A stretch of 14,935 nt of DNA, taken from Armatimonadota bacterium (GTDB taxonomy: Bacteria; Armatimonadota; UBA10988; DTZQ01). The notes under the pieces were generated by a model. The model did not search any database, was not told where the DNA came from, and saw nothing but the letters and a program-made list of their open reading frames with translations. Location of the stretch: NCBI GenBank assembly GCA_012961305.1, contig DTZQ01000163.1, positions 1-14,935 on the forward strand. The letters run 5' to 3'. Of this stretch, positions 1 through 6,868 are shown in pieces (the first letter of the stretch is position 1; each line of letters begins with the position of its first letter). A program made the position numbers and the translations under genes.

Positions 1-434
1 CCCTCCCGCAAAATCAGCCGCAGCGAATGACGGCCCCGCTCCCGAATCATTACTGTCGTGGTGCGCTTCCCCAGGGTGTTAATGGGAATAACCAGCGGCT
101 CGCCCATTCGTTCGCCATCCACTTCCAGCCAGAACGAATCGTTGCCGCTGTGGGTCCCCATTGCTTCCACAGTCACCAGGTACTTGCCGGTATCAAGTTC
201 CACCTCCAGCGCGAGGAAGAAACCTTCCTCCGTAACTGCTACCGTCTCTCCTCCCCGCTCCTGCAACTTCATGCCTTCCCCGTGCTTCACCAAATCCTCA
301 CCGGTCACAACCACCAGGTCTTGGCGAACCAGTATTGGCGTGTCCAGCAGGTTATCCAGACTAACGCCCGAATAAGGCCCCACCACCGGCTCCCCTGCCA
401 TCAGAAGGGGCCACAATGCCCAATAGGTCATCAT
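1..434 (-). CDS. Secreted or surface protein with beta-rich C-terminal region, 3' truncated by window edge
   Basis: The minus strand is open from the window edge and encodes at least 144 residues; the C-terminus lies outside. The chosen start is the ATG at 434 because GGAGG (447-443) lies 8 nt upstream, a normal spacing. It begins MMTYWALWPLLMAGEP, which could be a short signal sequence, though it lacks a positively charged N-terminus. The rest is rich in beta-strand patterns (for example ALEVELDTGKYLVTVEA, then DSFWLEVDGERMGEPLVIP), as in carbohydrate-binding or other beta-sandwich modules. The family is not recognised. The frame stays open upstream, with another in-frame ATG at 518 preceded by a purine-rich stretch, so the protein may be longer. 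No function is assigned. Confidence 0.6.
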   Translation of the reverse strand, partial: MMTYWALWPLLMAGEPVVGPYSGVSLDNLLDTPILVRQDLVVVTGEDLVKHGEGMKLQERGGETVAVTEEGFFLALEVELDTGKYLVTVEAMGTHSGNDSFWLEVDGERMGEPLVIPINTLGKRTTTVMIRERGRHSLRLILRE

Positions 435-743
435 CCTTGCCACCTCCGGGTTCAAATGGAACGGGACTTGCGCCATCGGTTCGCTGTCCCGCTGGCCAAC
501 GGGCCGCTGCCCTACCATCCATCCCTTCCCTTGTTCTTTTCTCCCTCTGGCAGGAATTTCCTCCTCCAACACGAAGTTACACCGAAGTATTTGTTTACTG
601 CTGGGCGCAGAGGGTATAGGGAAACTTAGGCCCTGAGGCCAAGGGGCAAGGATTAGAGTGACTGCCCAGTTGCCCAATTTTCTCGGCGTCCCGGCAGTAC
701 ACCCCCTGCGATAAACCTAACGCGAGGCAGCGAGACGGAAACC
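435..743. other. Divergent intergenic region between the left partial gene and the MFS gene
   Basis: About 309 bp lie between two divergent starts. The minus strand contains a possible promoter for the left gene: TTGGCC, 18 nt, TATACC, near 597-626; this is a weak match. A GGAGGAGG sequence near 560-570 on the minus strand resembles a ribosome binding site but has no start codon at a suitable distance. A short block GCCCAGTTGCCCAATT (664-679) partly recurs near 9983. No clear promoter for the MFS gene was found, and no RNA gene is visible. If the left gene starts at 518, this region shrinks to 225 bp. Confidence 0.4.
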
Positions 744-1928
744 ATGAAGGCATCTCCTTGGCAGCGGTTGTTGGCTGCCGACCGGCAACTACTGCTCTTT
801 CTGACGGCCACGGCGTTTTTGGGGATGGCTGGTGGCATTTTCGAGACCACTTTCAACAACTTTCTGAACGACACCTTTCATTTGGCTGCCGATGTGCGCG
901 GTCGGCTGGAGTTCCCCCGCGAACTGCCTGGGTTCCTCTGCGCGGTGGTGGCCGGTTCGCTGTTCTTTTTGGCTGAGGTGCGGGTGGCGGCGGTTGCCGG
1001 GGCCCTGATTGGGTTGGGCATGTGGGGCTTAGCGGCCACCGGCCACAGTTACGCCCGCCTGCTGACCTTCATGATACTGTGGAGCACGGGAATGCACCTG
1101 TTCATGCCCCTGAGCAGTGCCATTGGCCTGCGCTTGGCCGCGCGGGGCCGACGGGCGACGCGGCTGGGACAGTTGGGGGGAGTGAGTACTGCGGCGACGA
1201 TTATTGGCTGCGGGTTCGTGTGGTGGGCAGTGGACTACGTGCAATGGGACTACTCCCTCATCTTCTTCGGCGGGGGACTGACCGCCTTTTGGGCGGTTTG
1301 GGCCCTCCTGCGGATGAAACCGCCCGAGGGGCCGGCAGTCGCCCGACCCAAGTTCTTCTATCACCCGCGCTATCGGCTCTACTACTTGCTCTGCATCCTT
1401 TTCGGGGCCCGCAAGCAGGTGTTCATCACCTTCGGCCCCTGGGTGCTGGTCAAGGTCTTCGGGCAGCCGGCTTCGACCTTTGCCCGGCTGTGGATTCTGG
1501 CTGCTCTGGTGGGCACCTTCTTCAAACCGCTGGTGGGCCACCTCATTGACCGTTGGGGTGAGCGGCGGCTGCTGATGTTGGACGCGCTGATTTTAGGCGG
1601 GGTGTGTCTGGGCTATGGCTTCGCCCAAAGTCTCTTCCCCCCTGGCCCGGCGCTGGCCGTGGTATGCTTGTGTTACATCCTCGACCAACTCCTGTTTGCC
1701 CTGGGCATAGCCCGGGCCACTTATGTGGACAAAATTGCTCCCCGAAAGGAAGAGGTGACAGCCACGTTCTCCTTGGGGGTGACCTTGGACCATGCTGTTT
1801 CCATGTCCCTGCCGGCCCTTGGGGGATGGATTTGGATGCGCTATGGGTATCCCTTCGTCTTCCTGGGCGCGGCGGGCATAGCGGCCCTTACCCTGACGGC
1901 GGCCAGTTTTATGCGCGGGCCCAAGTGA
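744..1928 (+). CDS. Major facilitator superfamily transporter
   Basis: This 394-residue protein has about 12 hydrophobic segments. Examples are residues 16-34, 60-77, 80-100, 104-128, 144-165 and 170-188, then six more after a basic cytoplasmic loop near 195-212. The length and the 6+6 arrangement match MFS carriers of the inner membrane. A loop after the second-half helices reads GHLIDRWGERR (near 262-272), matching the G-x-x-x-D-R-x-G-x-R/K signature of MFS loops. The substrate cannot be read from sequence. The ATG at 744 starts a short cytoplasmic tail before helix 1; the ribosome binding site is weak (GACGGAAACC). It is followed 75 bp later by the DUF4432 gene, which has its own promoter, so co-transcription is uncertain. 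Confidence 0.85.
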   Translation: MKASPWQRLLAADRQLLLFLTATAFLGMAGGIFETTFNNFLNDTFHLAADVRGRLEFPRELPGFLCAVVAGSLFFLAEVRVAAVAGALIGLGMWGLAATGHSYARLLTFMILWSTGMHLFMPLSSAIGLRLAARGRRATRLGQLGGVSTAATIIGCGFVWWAVDYVQWDYSLIFFGGGLTAFWAVWALLRMKPPEGPAVARPKFFYHPRYRLYYLLCILFGARKQVFITFGPWVLVKVFGQPASTFARLWILAALVGTFFKPLVGHLIDRWGERRLLMLDALILGGVCLGYGFAQSLFPPGPALAVVCLCYILDQLLFALGIARATYVDKIAPRKEEVTATFSLGVTLDHAVSMSLPALGGWIWMRYGYPFVFLGAAGIAALTLTAASFMRGPK

Positions 1929-1934
1929 CCCCCG

Positions 1935-1964
1935 TTGCCCTCACAGGCAAAAATGTGTTATAAT
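1935..1964 (+). promoter_or_regulatory. Extended -10 sigma70-type promoter for the DUF4432 / DNA glycosylase pair
   Basis: A perfect TATAAT (1959-1964) is preceded by TG at the extended -10 position (1956-1957) and, 18 nt upstream, by TTGCCC (1935-1940). Transcription would start near 1971, inside the dispersed repeat, giving a leader of about 33 nt. Seen directly in the sequence; promoter activity is inferred. Confidence 0.6.
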
Positions 1965-1990
1965 GGTAAGCGTTCAGCAATCGGCAAAGG
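1965..1990 (+). repeat. Dispersed repeat, copy A
   Basis: Reads GGTAAGCGTTCAGCAATCGG and then runs into the ribosome binding site. The first 14 bases are identical to copy C (14052-14065) and match copy B (9905-9918) with one change. It starts one base after the TATAAT of the promoter, so it forms the initially transcribed region. It points toward its gene, opposite to copies B and C. Confidence 0.6.
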
Positions 1991-2003
1991 AGGTAATGCA
2001 ACT

Positions 2004-3272
2004 ATGGCGACTTTGTACGGACAGGAGTACACGAAAGAGGCATTACTGCGCCTCGTTGGCGACATTTCGCAAGTGGCCGGGGCGACGCGGGTGGAACTGG
2101 GGGAGGGGAACGAAAAAGGCGTGGAGGCCATTTTAGTTCGCACTGGCGCCGGTTTCAACTTCACCGTCCTGCCAGGGCGGGGACTGGACATCAGCCAGGC
2201 GGAGTACCAGGGCATCCCCCTGGCCTGGATGTCAGCGACTGGCCAAACCCACGCTGCCTTTTTCGAGCCGGAGGGATTTGGTTGGCTGCGCAGTTTCTAC
2301 GGCGGGTTGGTGGTGACCTGCGGTCTGGTCAACGCCGGGGCTCCCGGCCCAGACCCGGAGGCCTGGACGATTTTCACCGGGGCGCCGGACAATTTGTTTG
2401 CCCTGCCGAAAGGGGACGATTCGGCCCAGCGGGCCGGGGCGCGGCTGGCGGAACTGGGCGAGTACGCCCTGCGGGATGCCCTGCAAGACCTGTACGAAAC
2501 GGTGCGGTCGTTTCAGGGGGTCAAACTGGGCCTGCACGGACGGGTGGCCAATACCCCGGCGAAGAACGTGTGGGCGGACGGAGCCTGGCAGGGCGACGAG
2601 TACGAAATATGGGTTCAGGGCAAGGTCCGCGAGGCCATAGTGTTCGGGGAGAACCTGCAACTGACGCGGCGCATTTCCACCCGTTTGGGCGAAAAGCGGC
2701 TGTGGATTCACGACGAGGTGGAGAACCTCGGCCCCGACCGCACGCCGCACATGATGCTCTATCACATCAACATCGGTTGGCCCGCGGTGGCGGAGGGGGA
2801 GTGTTTGGTTTCGCCCACCCGCCGGGCCACCCCGCGAGACGAGGCTGCCCAGGTGGGGGCCGATGAGTATTACCTGTTCCAGCCGCCGACCGAGGGCTAC
2901 GCGGAGCGAGTGTACTACCACGACATGGTTCCCGACCCGGACGGCTACGTGTACGCTGCGGTCATCAACAAGTCCTTCCGCGCCGGGGAGGGCTTCGGCG
3001 TTTACGTGAAGTACCTCAAGGAGCAACTGCCGGAGTTTACCCAGTGGAAGATGAACAATGTGGGCACCTACGTGTGCGGCCTGGAACCGGCCAACTGTCG
3101 GGTGGAAGGACGGGCCAAAGACCGCCGGGAGGGACGCCTGAAATACCTTGCTGGAGGCGAGAAGGCGGTGTACGACCTCGAAATCGGGGTTCTCAGCGGC
3201 CCGGAGGAAATTGCGGCCTTTGAGGAACGAGTGCGGGAAATCAAGGGCGAGCAGGGACAGTTGAGACTGTGA
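2004..3272 (+). CDS. DUF4432 family protein, aldose 1-epimerase-like
   Basis: This 422-residue protein of the galactose mutarotase-like beta-sandwich fold most resembles DUF4432 proteins, which are thought to bind or epimerise sugars. Supporting motifs are VLPGRGLDIS (residues 55-64), the YGGLVVTCGLVN block (99-110), LGLHGRVANTPA (175-186) and the block around HINIGWP (254-260). His178 and Arg180 in the HGR motif are likely ligand-site residues. The ATG at 2004 follows a perfect AAAGGAGGT by 9 nt; an upstream in-frame ATG at 1935 lies in the promoter and is rejected. About 55 residues (roughly 113-170) sit between the CGLVNAGAP and LGLHGR blocks, longer than usual by memory of the family. The stop overlaps the next gene's GTG start. 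The substrate is unknown. Confidence 0.8.
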   Translation: MATLYGQEYTKEALLRLVGDISQVAGATRVELGEGNEKGVEAILVRTGAGFNFTVLPGRGLDISQAEYQGIPLAWMSATGQTHAAFFEPEGFGWLRSFYGGLVVTCGLVNAGAPGPDPEAWTIFTGAPDNLFALPKGDDSAQRAGARLAELGEYALRDALQDLYETVRSFQGVKLGLHGRVANTPAKNVWADGAWQGDEYEIWVQGKVREAIVFGENLQLTRRISTRLGEKRLWIHDEVENLGPDRTPHMMLYHINIGWPAVAEGECLVSPTRRATPRDEAAQVGADEYYLFQPPTEGYAERVYYHDMVPDPDGYVYAAVINKSFRAGEGFGVYVKYLKEQLPEFTQWKMNNVGTYVCGLEPANCRVEGRAKDRREGRLKYLAGGEKAVYDLEIGVLSGPEEIAAFEERVREIKGEQGQLRL

Positions 3273-3859
3273 GCAGGGAACGACGCTGGCAACCGCTGCC
3301 CCGCGAGTTTTACTTGGGCGATACGGTAAGCGTGGCGCGGTCGCTGTTGGGCCAGATTTTGGTGCACTGCACTCCGGAAGGGGTGGCGGCGGGCCGGGTT
3401 GTGGAGGCGGAGGCCTATCTGCGCGGCGACCCGGCCAACCATGCCTTTCGGGGTCGGACGCAGCGCAACGCGGCCATGTTCGGCCCTCCAGGGACGGCCT
3501 ACGTCTACCATATCTACGGGGTGCACTACTGCTTCAACGTCGTGACCGCCCCGGAAGGGATGGGCGAAGCCGTGCTGATTCGTGCTTTGGAGCCGGTGGA
3601 GGGAATTGAACTGATGCGGCAGCGGCGGGGCGAGCAGGCCCTTTGTGACCTGTGCAGCGGGCCGGCTAAACTGTGTCAGGCCCTGGCCATCGGCCCGGCC
3701 CAAAACGGCTTGGATTTGACCCAGGGCGATTTGTTCTTGGCCCCCGGCGAAGGAACGGCCCGGCCGATAGTGACTACGACCCGGGTGGGCGTGACCAAGG
3801 CCCCCGACCTTCCCCTGCGGTTCTACTTCGCCGACAGCGATTGTGTCTCCCGGGGGTGA
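3269..3859 (+). CDS. 3-methyladenine DNA glycosylase, AAG/MPG family
   Basis: This 196-residue protein excises alkylated purines in base excision repair and acts in the cytoplasm. By alignment from memory to human AAG, VEAEAY carries catalytic Glu48 and base-stacking Tyr50, His58 in NHAFRG matches His136, and YVYHIYG supplies Tyr80 and the DNA-intercalating Tyr83 (human Tyr159 and Tyr162). Asn90, the LIRALEP block and LCSGPAKLCQAL also match, as does the late RVGVTKAPDLPLRFY segment. The length is normal for bacterial members and no key residue is missing. It begins with GTG inside the stop of the DUF4432 gene (GTGA overlap), so the two are probably translationally coupled. It converges on the next gene, 30 bp away, with no clear terminator between. 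Confidence 0.93.
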   Translation: MSRERRWQPLPREFYLGDTVSVARSLLGQILVHCTPEGVAAGRVVEAEAYLRGDPANHAFRGRTQRNAAMFGPPGTAYVYHIYGVHYCFNVVTAPEGMGEAVLIRALEPVEGIELMRQRRGEQALCDLCSGPAKLCQALAIGPAQNGLDLTQGDLFLAPGEGTARPIVTTTRVGVTKAPDLPLRFYFADSDCVSRG

Positions 3860-3889
3860 AAGGAACAGGAGTTTCGGCTGCAATATTAC

Positions 3890-4831
3890 CTATCGGCGCA
3901 GGGGTGGCAGGGCGAAGGGTTGGTCAGGCAGGACGCGCGCGCGGGCTTCCAGCAGGAGGGGTGTGCGCGGGTTCAAGAGCCAGTCCTCAAATTCGGCTTG
4001 AGTAAGGGTACGAGCGGGTCCGAGGTCGCCTCGGGCTTGCCGCAGCAGGGAAACAATATGGGCGGCCACTCGGGGGCCAAATACTTGGAACTGAGCCTCC
4101 TCTAACCTCCGTGCCGCCGTGAGGGCTTGGACAATCGCTTGGGCGTACCGGGGGAAGTCAGGTCGGTCGGGAGTAAGGTTGGCGCCCTCGGCCAAGAGCC
4201 GGCCCACCTGTTCGTCCCGATAGGCCGCAAACTCCAGTTCGTTCCATCGCCGTACCTGCTGAAGGAACCGCAGGACGAAGGTGGTTTCCTGCTGCAAGCG
4301 CTGTTGCTCCTGCATCTGCAGTTGGAGAAACTGCTGACTGGGGATTGCGCTGGCTTGCAGAAGGGGCGCGATGAGTCGCAATTGTTCCTTGGTCAGAATT
4401 TCATCGCTGACTTGCTCCAGCAGTTTGAGCAGCAGTTCCTCCCGCTGGTCGCGCAGGTCAGCCGCCGCCACTTTGGTCTCGCCCAATACCTTTGCCGCCT
4501 CTGGAGGCAGGTTCTTACGCCGCATTAACGCGTGCCACTGCACCCACAGGGCTCGGTGAACCTCAGGCTTCGCATAGAGGGCATCCTCTTGCTGCTCCAA
4601 CTGGGCAAACTGTTGCTGATACTGGCGCAGGAGCCGGGCCAACTGGAGCAACTGCGGTTTGGTGAACTGGAAGGTGTGGATGAGGTCAATAAGGGTCAAA
4701 TCGTCGTAGGCCATGCGGCCCTGCTGCACGTCCTGCGGCGCAGGAGCAGGCTTGCGTTCCTCCGCCGGCCCCCCAGAGGTGCTGGCGGCCAGGAGCAGTA
4801 AACTTAAACCCCCAAATAACCCTCGTTTCAT
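3890..4831 (-). CDS. Periplasmic helical protein, LTxxQ-like, second of a tandem paralog pair
   Basis: This 313-residue protein starts with a signal peptide (basic MKRG, a Leu-rich core, likely cleavage near residue 23). The mature part is almost entirely helical and rich in Gln, Leu, Arg and Glu. It contains FTKPQLLQL and LTKEQLRLI, which resemble the LTxxQ motif of Spy/CpxP-type periplasmic proteins. Near the C-terminus it has EFEDWLLNPRTPLLL, which is shared with its upstream neighbour. The ATG at 4831 has AAAGGAG 6 nt upstream. Only 12 bp separate it from that neighbour, so the two are co-transcribed. A role as chaperone, sensor or envelope-stress protein is inferred; the function is unknown. 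Confidence 0.8.
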   Translation of the reverse strand: MKRGLFGGLSLLLLAASTSGGPAEERKPAPAPQDVQQGRMAYDDLTLIDLIHTFQFTKPQLLQLARLLRQYQQQFAQLEQQEDALYAKPEVHRALWVQWHALMRRKNLPPEAAKVLGETKVAAADLRDQREELLLKLLEQVSDEILTKEQLRLIAPLLQASAIPSQQFLQLQMQEQQRLQQETTFVLRFLQQVRRWNELEFAAYRDEQVGRLLAEGANLTPDRPDFPRYAQAIVQALTAARRLEEAQFQVFGPRVAAHIVSLLRQARGDLGPARTLTQAEFEDWLLNPRTPLLLEARARVLPDQPFALPPLRR

Positions 4832-4843
4832 CGTTGCTCCTTT

Positions 4844-5743
4844 CTACGACCCGGAACGGCCTTCCTCGGCCAGCATATAGCGCAAGTGCTCGCCTAAAAG
4901 CACGGCAGTGCGTGGGTTGCGGAGCATCTCCTCAAACTCCCGCACGGACATGAGGTAGGGGCTGGCCTGCAGACTCAGGCGGTAGGGGAAAAGGGTCTGG
5001 CGAAGTTGCTGCTCCAATTTGGGCCGGTGGACGTTGAACTGGACATCGGACAGGCGACGCAGGTCGTCAAAGAGTCTGACCAGTTGCTCAGTCAAGTCGG
5101 TGCCGCTTCCTCCCATCCCTCCGGTTTGCGCTTTGCGGGCCAATGCAGAAGCCCGCTGCCGTTTACGGGCCTGGTACTCCTCATCGTTTACCCTACGCAC
5201 CCAACCTTCGATGAGTTCTCGGGCCTGCTGTATCACTTGGCGGCGGCGACGGCGTTCCTCTCGCTCCCGACGCAGCCGTTCAGCCCGCAGGGCCTCAGTT
5301 TCCAAAAGGGCGCGCTGCTGGTCGGTCAATTCCCGATAAACTTTCTGGATTTGCTGTTGTACCCGGGCTTCATCGCGGGCCTGCTCCTGATAGTAACGAT
5401 TGAGGCGGAAGTTCAGTTTGGCCATGGTGGCCGGAGCCAGAGGCTGGCCGAAGAGCAGAGACTTGGCCAGGTCCAGCAGTTCTTCTTTGAGGTCGGCCAG
5501 CATTTTCGCCTCCCGTTCCTCCAAGGCCCGCTGGTACTTGCCCAGTTCGACCAAGGCTTTGTGAATGTGCTCGCCCTGTTGGCGGGTCAGGTTCAACCCC
5601 ACCAGGACGGTGAGGATTTCAATGTCGGCGCGCAGTTGAGACACGGGCGGGGGTTGGGGTGGCTGGGCAGGGGGATTCTGCTCCGCCGCCCAACTTGCTT
5701 GACTCAGGAATAGCCCGAGCAGGAACATAGTTGCTTTGCGCAT
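4844..5743 (-). CDS. Periplasmic coiled-coil protein, LTxxQ-like, first of a tandem paralog pair
   Basis: This 299-residue protein has a clear signal peptide ending near residue 20 (SWAA). A Pro/Gln linker follows (about 21-33), then long charged helices. LTRQQ and LTDQQRALL resemble the LTxxQ motif. A very basic and acidic coiled coil (RLRREREERRRRRQ) lies at about residues 155-175. A Gly-rich break (TGGMGGSGTD) separates a C-terminal helical part with VQFNVHRPKLEQQL and EFEEMLRNPRTAVLL; both blocks have counterparts in the downstream gene (AQFQVFGPRV and EFEDWLLNPRTPLLL). The ATG at 5743 has GAGGT about 7 nt upstream. It is divergent from the LptF/G gene, 32 bp away. Function unknown; periplasmic location is well supported. 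Confidence 0.8.
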   Translation of the reverse strand: MRKATMFLLGLFLSQASWAAEQNPPAQPPQPPPVSQLRADIEILTVLVGLNLTRQQGEHIHKALVELGKYQRALEEREAKMLADLKEELLDLAKSLLFGQPLAPATMAKLNFRLNRYYQEQARDEARVQQQIQKVYRELTDQQRALLETEALRAERLRREREERRRRRQVIQQARELIEGWVRRVNDEEYQARKRQRASALARKAQTGGMGGSGTDLTEQLVRLFDDLRRLSDVQFNVHRPKLEQQLRQTLFPYRLSLQASPYLMSVREFEEMLRNPRTAVLLGEHLRYMLAEEGRSGS

Positions 5744-5760
5744 CGTTTTACCTCTATGGT
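5731..5760 (+). promoter_or_regulatory. Possible promoter for the LptF/LptG gene
   Basis: TTGCTT (5731-5736) and TATGGT (5755-5760) are 18 nt apart. Transcription would begin about 9 nt before the ATG at 5776, giving a nearly leaderless message, which fits the absence of a good ribosome binding site there. The elements overlap the start of the divergent gene. This is a weak match. Confidence 0.3.
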
Positions 5761-5775
5761 AGCCTGGAACTAACC

Positions 5776-6861
5776 ATGGTCCTCAGACCCAAAATAATTG
5801 ACCGTTACATTTGGCGCGAGTTAATCCTGCCCTTTATCGCAGGCGTGTTGATTCTCCTGGCCTTAGTGCTGACCCAAACGCTACTAAAGGCCAGCAGTGT
5901 TCTGTTTGGGAGTGGAGTCCCCTTGCGCACCATAGCCACTTGGCTCTTTTACCGCCTGCCCATTATGGGCCTCTACGCGCTGCCGGTGGGTCTGATGTTG
6001 GCCACTTCCCTGGCGGTCATCCGCTTGGCGCGGGATAACGAAATCATGGCCTTGCGTCTAAGTGGTGTAAGTCTGCTAAGGGTATTTCTGCCCCTCTACC
6101 TGGCTGGATTGGTAGTCAGCGGCCTCTCCTTCCTGGACAGCGAGAAAATTGCTCCCCGCGCGGCCGATGCCGCTTGGCGAGTACTGCGCGAGTCCATCTT
6201 GGGCCTCTCAGGAGCGAACATTAAACCCAACCTCCTTTTTCGCACCCAAGACAATGCTTTCTGCCACGTGCGGCAGGTGGACGTGCGGCGCAACACCCTC
6301 CATTACGTCATCTTCTACCGCCTGCAACATTCGCGGGTAGCGGAAGTGCTCATCGCTGAGTACGCCCAACGGGAGGGTGACCGCTGGTGGCTGCACAATG
6401 GCCGGCGGCACCTCTTTGATTCTCAGGGCAACAAGGTTTCCACTGCACCTTTCCTTCGCTGGCCCCTGGCCCTGAACCGGGACATAGACAAACTCTGGCA
6501 GGACGAAACCAAACCGGAACGAATGACCGCCCGTGAAGTGTACACCACCATGGTTCTGCTGCGGGAGGCTGGCGAACGGGACCGGGCCCGAGAGATGGAG
6601 TACTATTTCCACTCCAAGTTCGCCCTCCCGCTGGCTTGCCTAATTATGGCCATGTTGGCTGCTCCTTTGAGCCTCCGCTTTGCCCATACTGGCTACTTCA
6701 CCGGGGTTGTGCTGACCGTGGTGGTAGCCTTCTTCTACAATGGGACGATGAATTGGTGCAAAGTGTTCGCTTTGAACGGCACTCTTTCCCCCACCTTGGC
6801 TGCCTGGTCTCATATCTTCCTCTTTGGGGCTCTGGCTTTGGTCTTGCTCAAGAAAATGTAA
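5776..6861 (+). CDS. LptF/LptG family permease (YjgP/YjgQ)
   Basis: This 361-residue inner-membrane protein belongs to the Lpt ABC exporter, which extracts lipopolysaccharide from the inner membrane and passes it to the periplasmic bridge. The opening IIDRYIWRELILPFIAGV is typical of LptF/G. Transmembrane helices lie at about residues 18-38, 55-80 and 98-120; then comes the periplasmic beta-jellyroll region (about 125-270) and three C-terminal helices (283-303, 307-328, 338-358). Whether it is F or G cannot be decided; only one copy is in the window. The ATG at 5776 is preferred over an in-frame ATG at 5731, which lies inside the divergent gene and would add residues before the conserved opening. 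Its end is 7 bp from the convergent J-domain gene. Confidence 0.88.
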   Translation: MVLRPKIIDRYIWRELILPFIAGVLILLALVLTQTLLKASSVLFGSGVPLRTIATWLFYRLPIMGLYALPVGLMLATSLAVIRLARDNEIMALRLSGVSLLRVFLPLYLAGLVVSGLSFLDSEKIAPRAADAAWRVLRESILGLSGANIKPNLLFRTQDNAFCHVRQVDVRRNTLHYVIFYRLQHSRVAEVLIAEYAQREGDRWWLHNGRRHLFDSQGNKVSTAPFLRWPLALNRDIDKLWQDETKPERMTAREVYTTMVLLREAGERDRAREMEYYFHSKFALPLACLIMAMLAAPLSLRFAHTGYFTGVVLTVVVAFFYNGTMNWCKVFALNGTLSPTLAAWSHIFLFGALALVLLKKM

Positions 6862-6868
6862 GGCCTTT

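Noticed and set aside
1..434. Left partial gene as the C-terminal part of a GH27-type alpha-galactosidase
   Set aside because: Only a loose likeness around NPEVARMMTYWALW was seen; the upstream part falls in a region that may not be coding, and no catalytic motif is present.
1935..1955. Hairpin TTGCC...GGCAA after the MFS gene followed by A residues, as a terminator
   Set aside because: The stem is only five pairs with no T-run, and its left arm is the candidate -35 element of the next promoter.
2232..3026. Long minus-strand open frame inside the DUF4432 gene
   Set aside because: It is a shadow of a well-supported gene; it lacks a ribosome binding site and any recognisable motif.
5006..5713. 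Plus-strand open frame of 235 codons opposite the coiled-coil gene
   Set aside because: It is antisense to a gene with a signal peptide, a ribosome binding site and a paralog next door; its own residues show no family.
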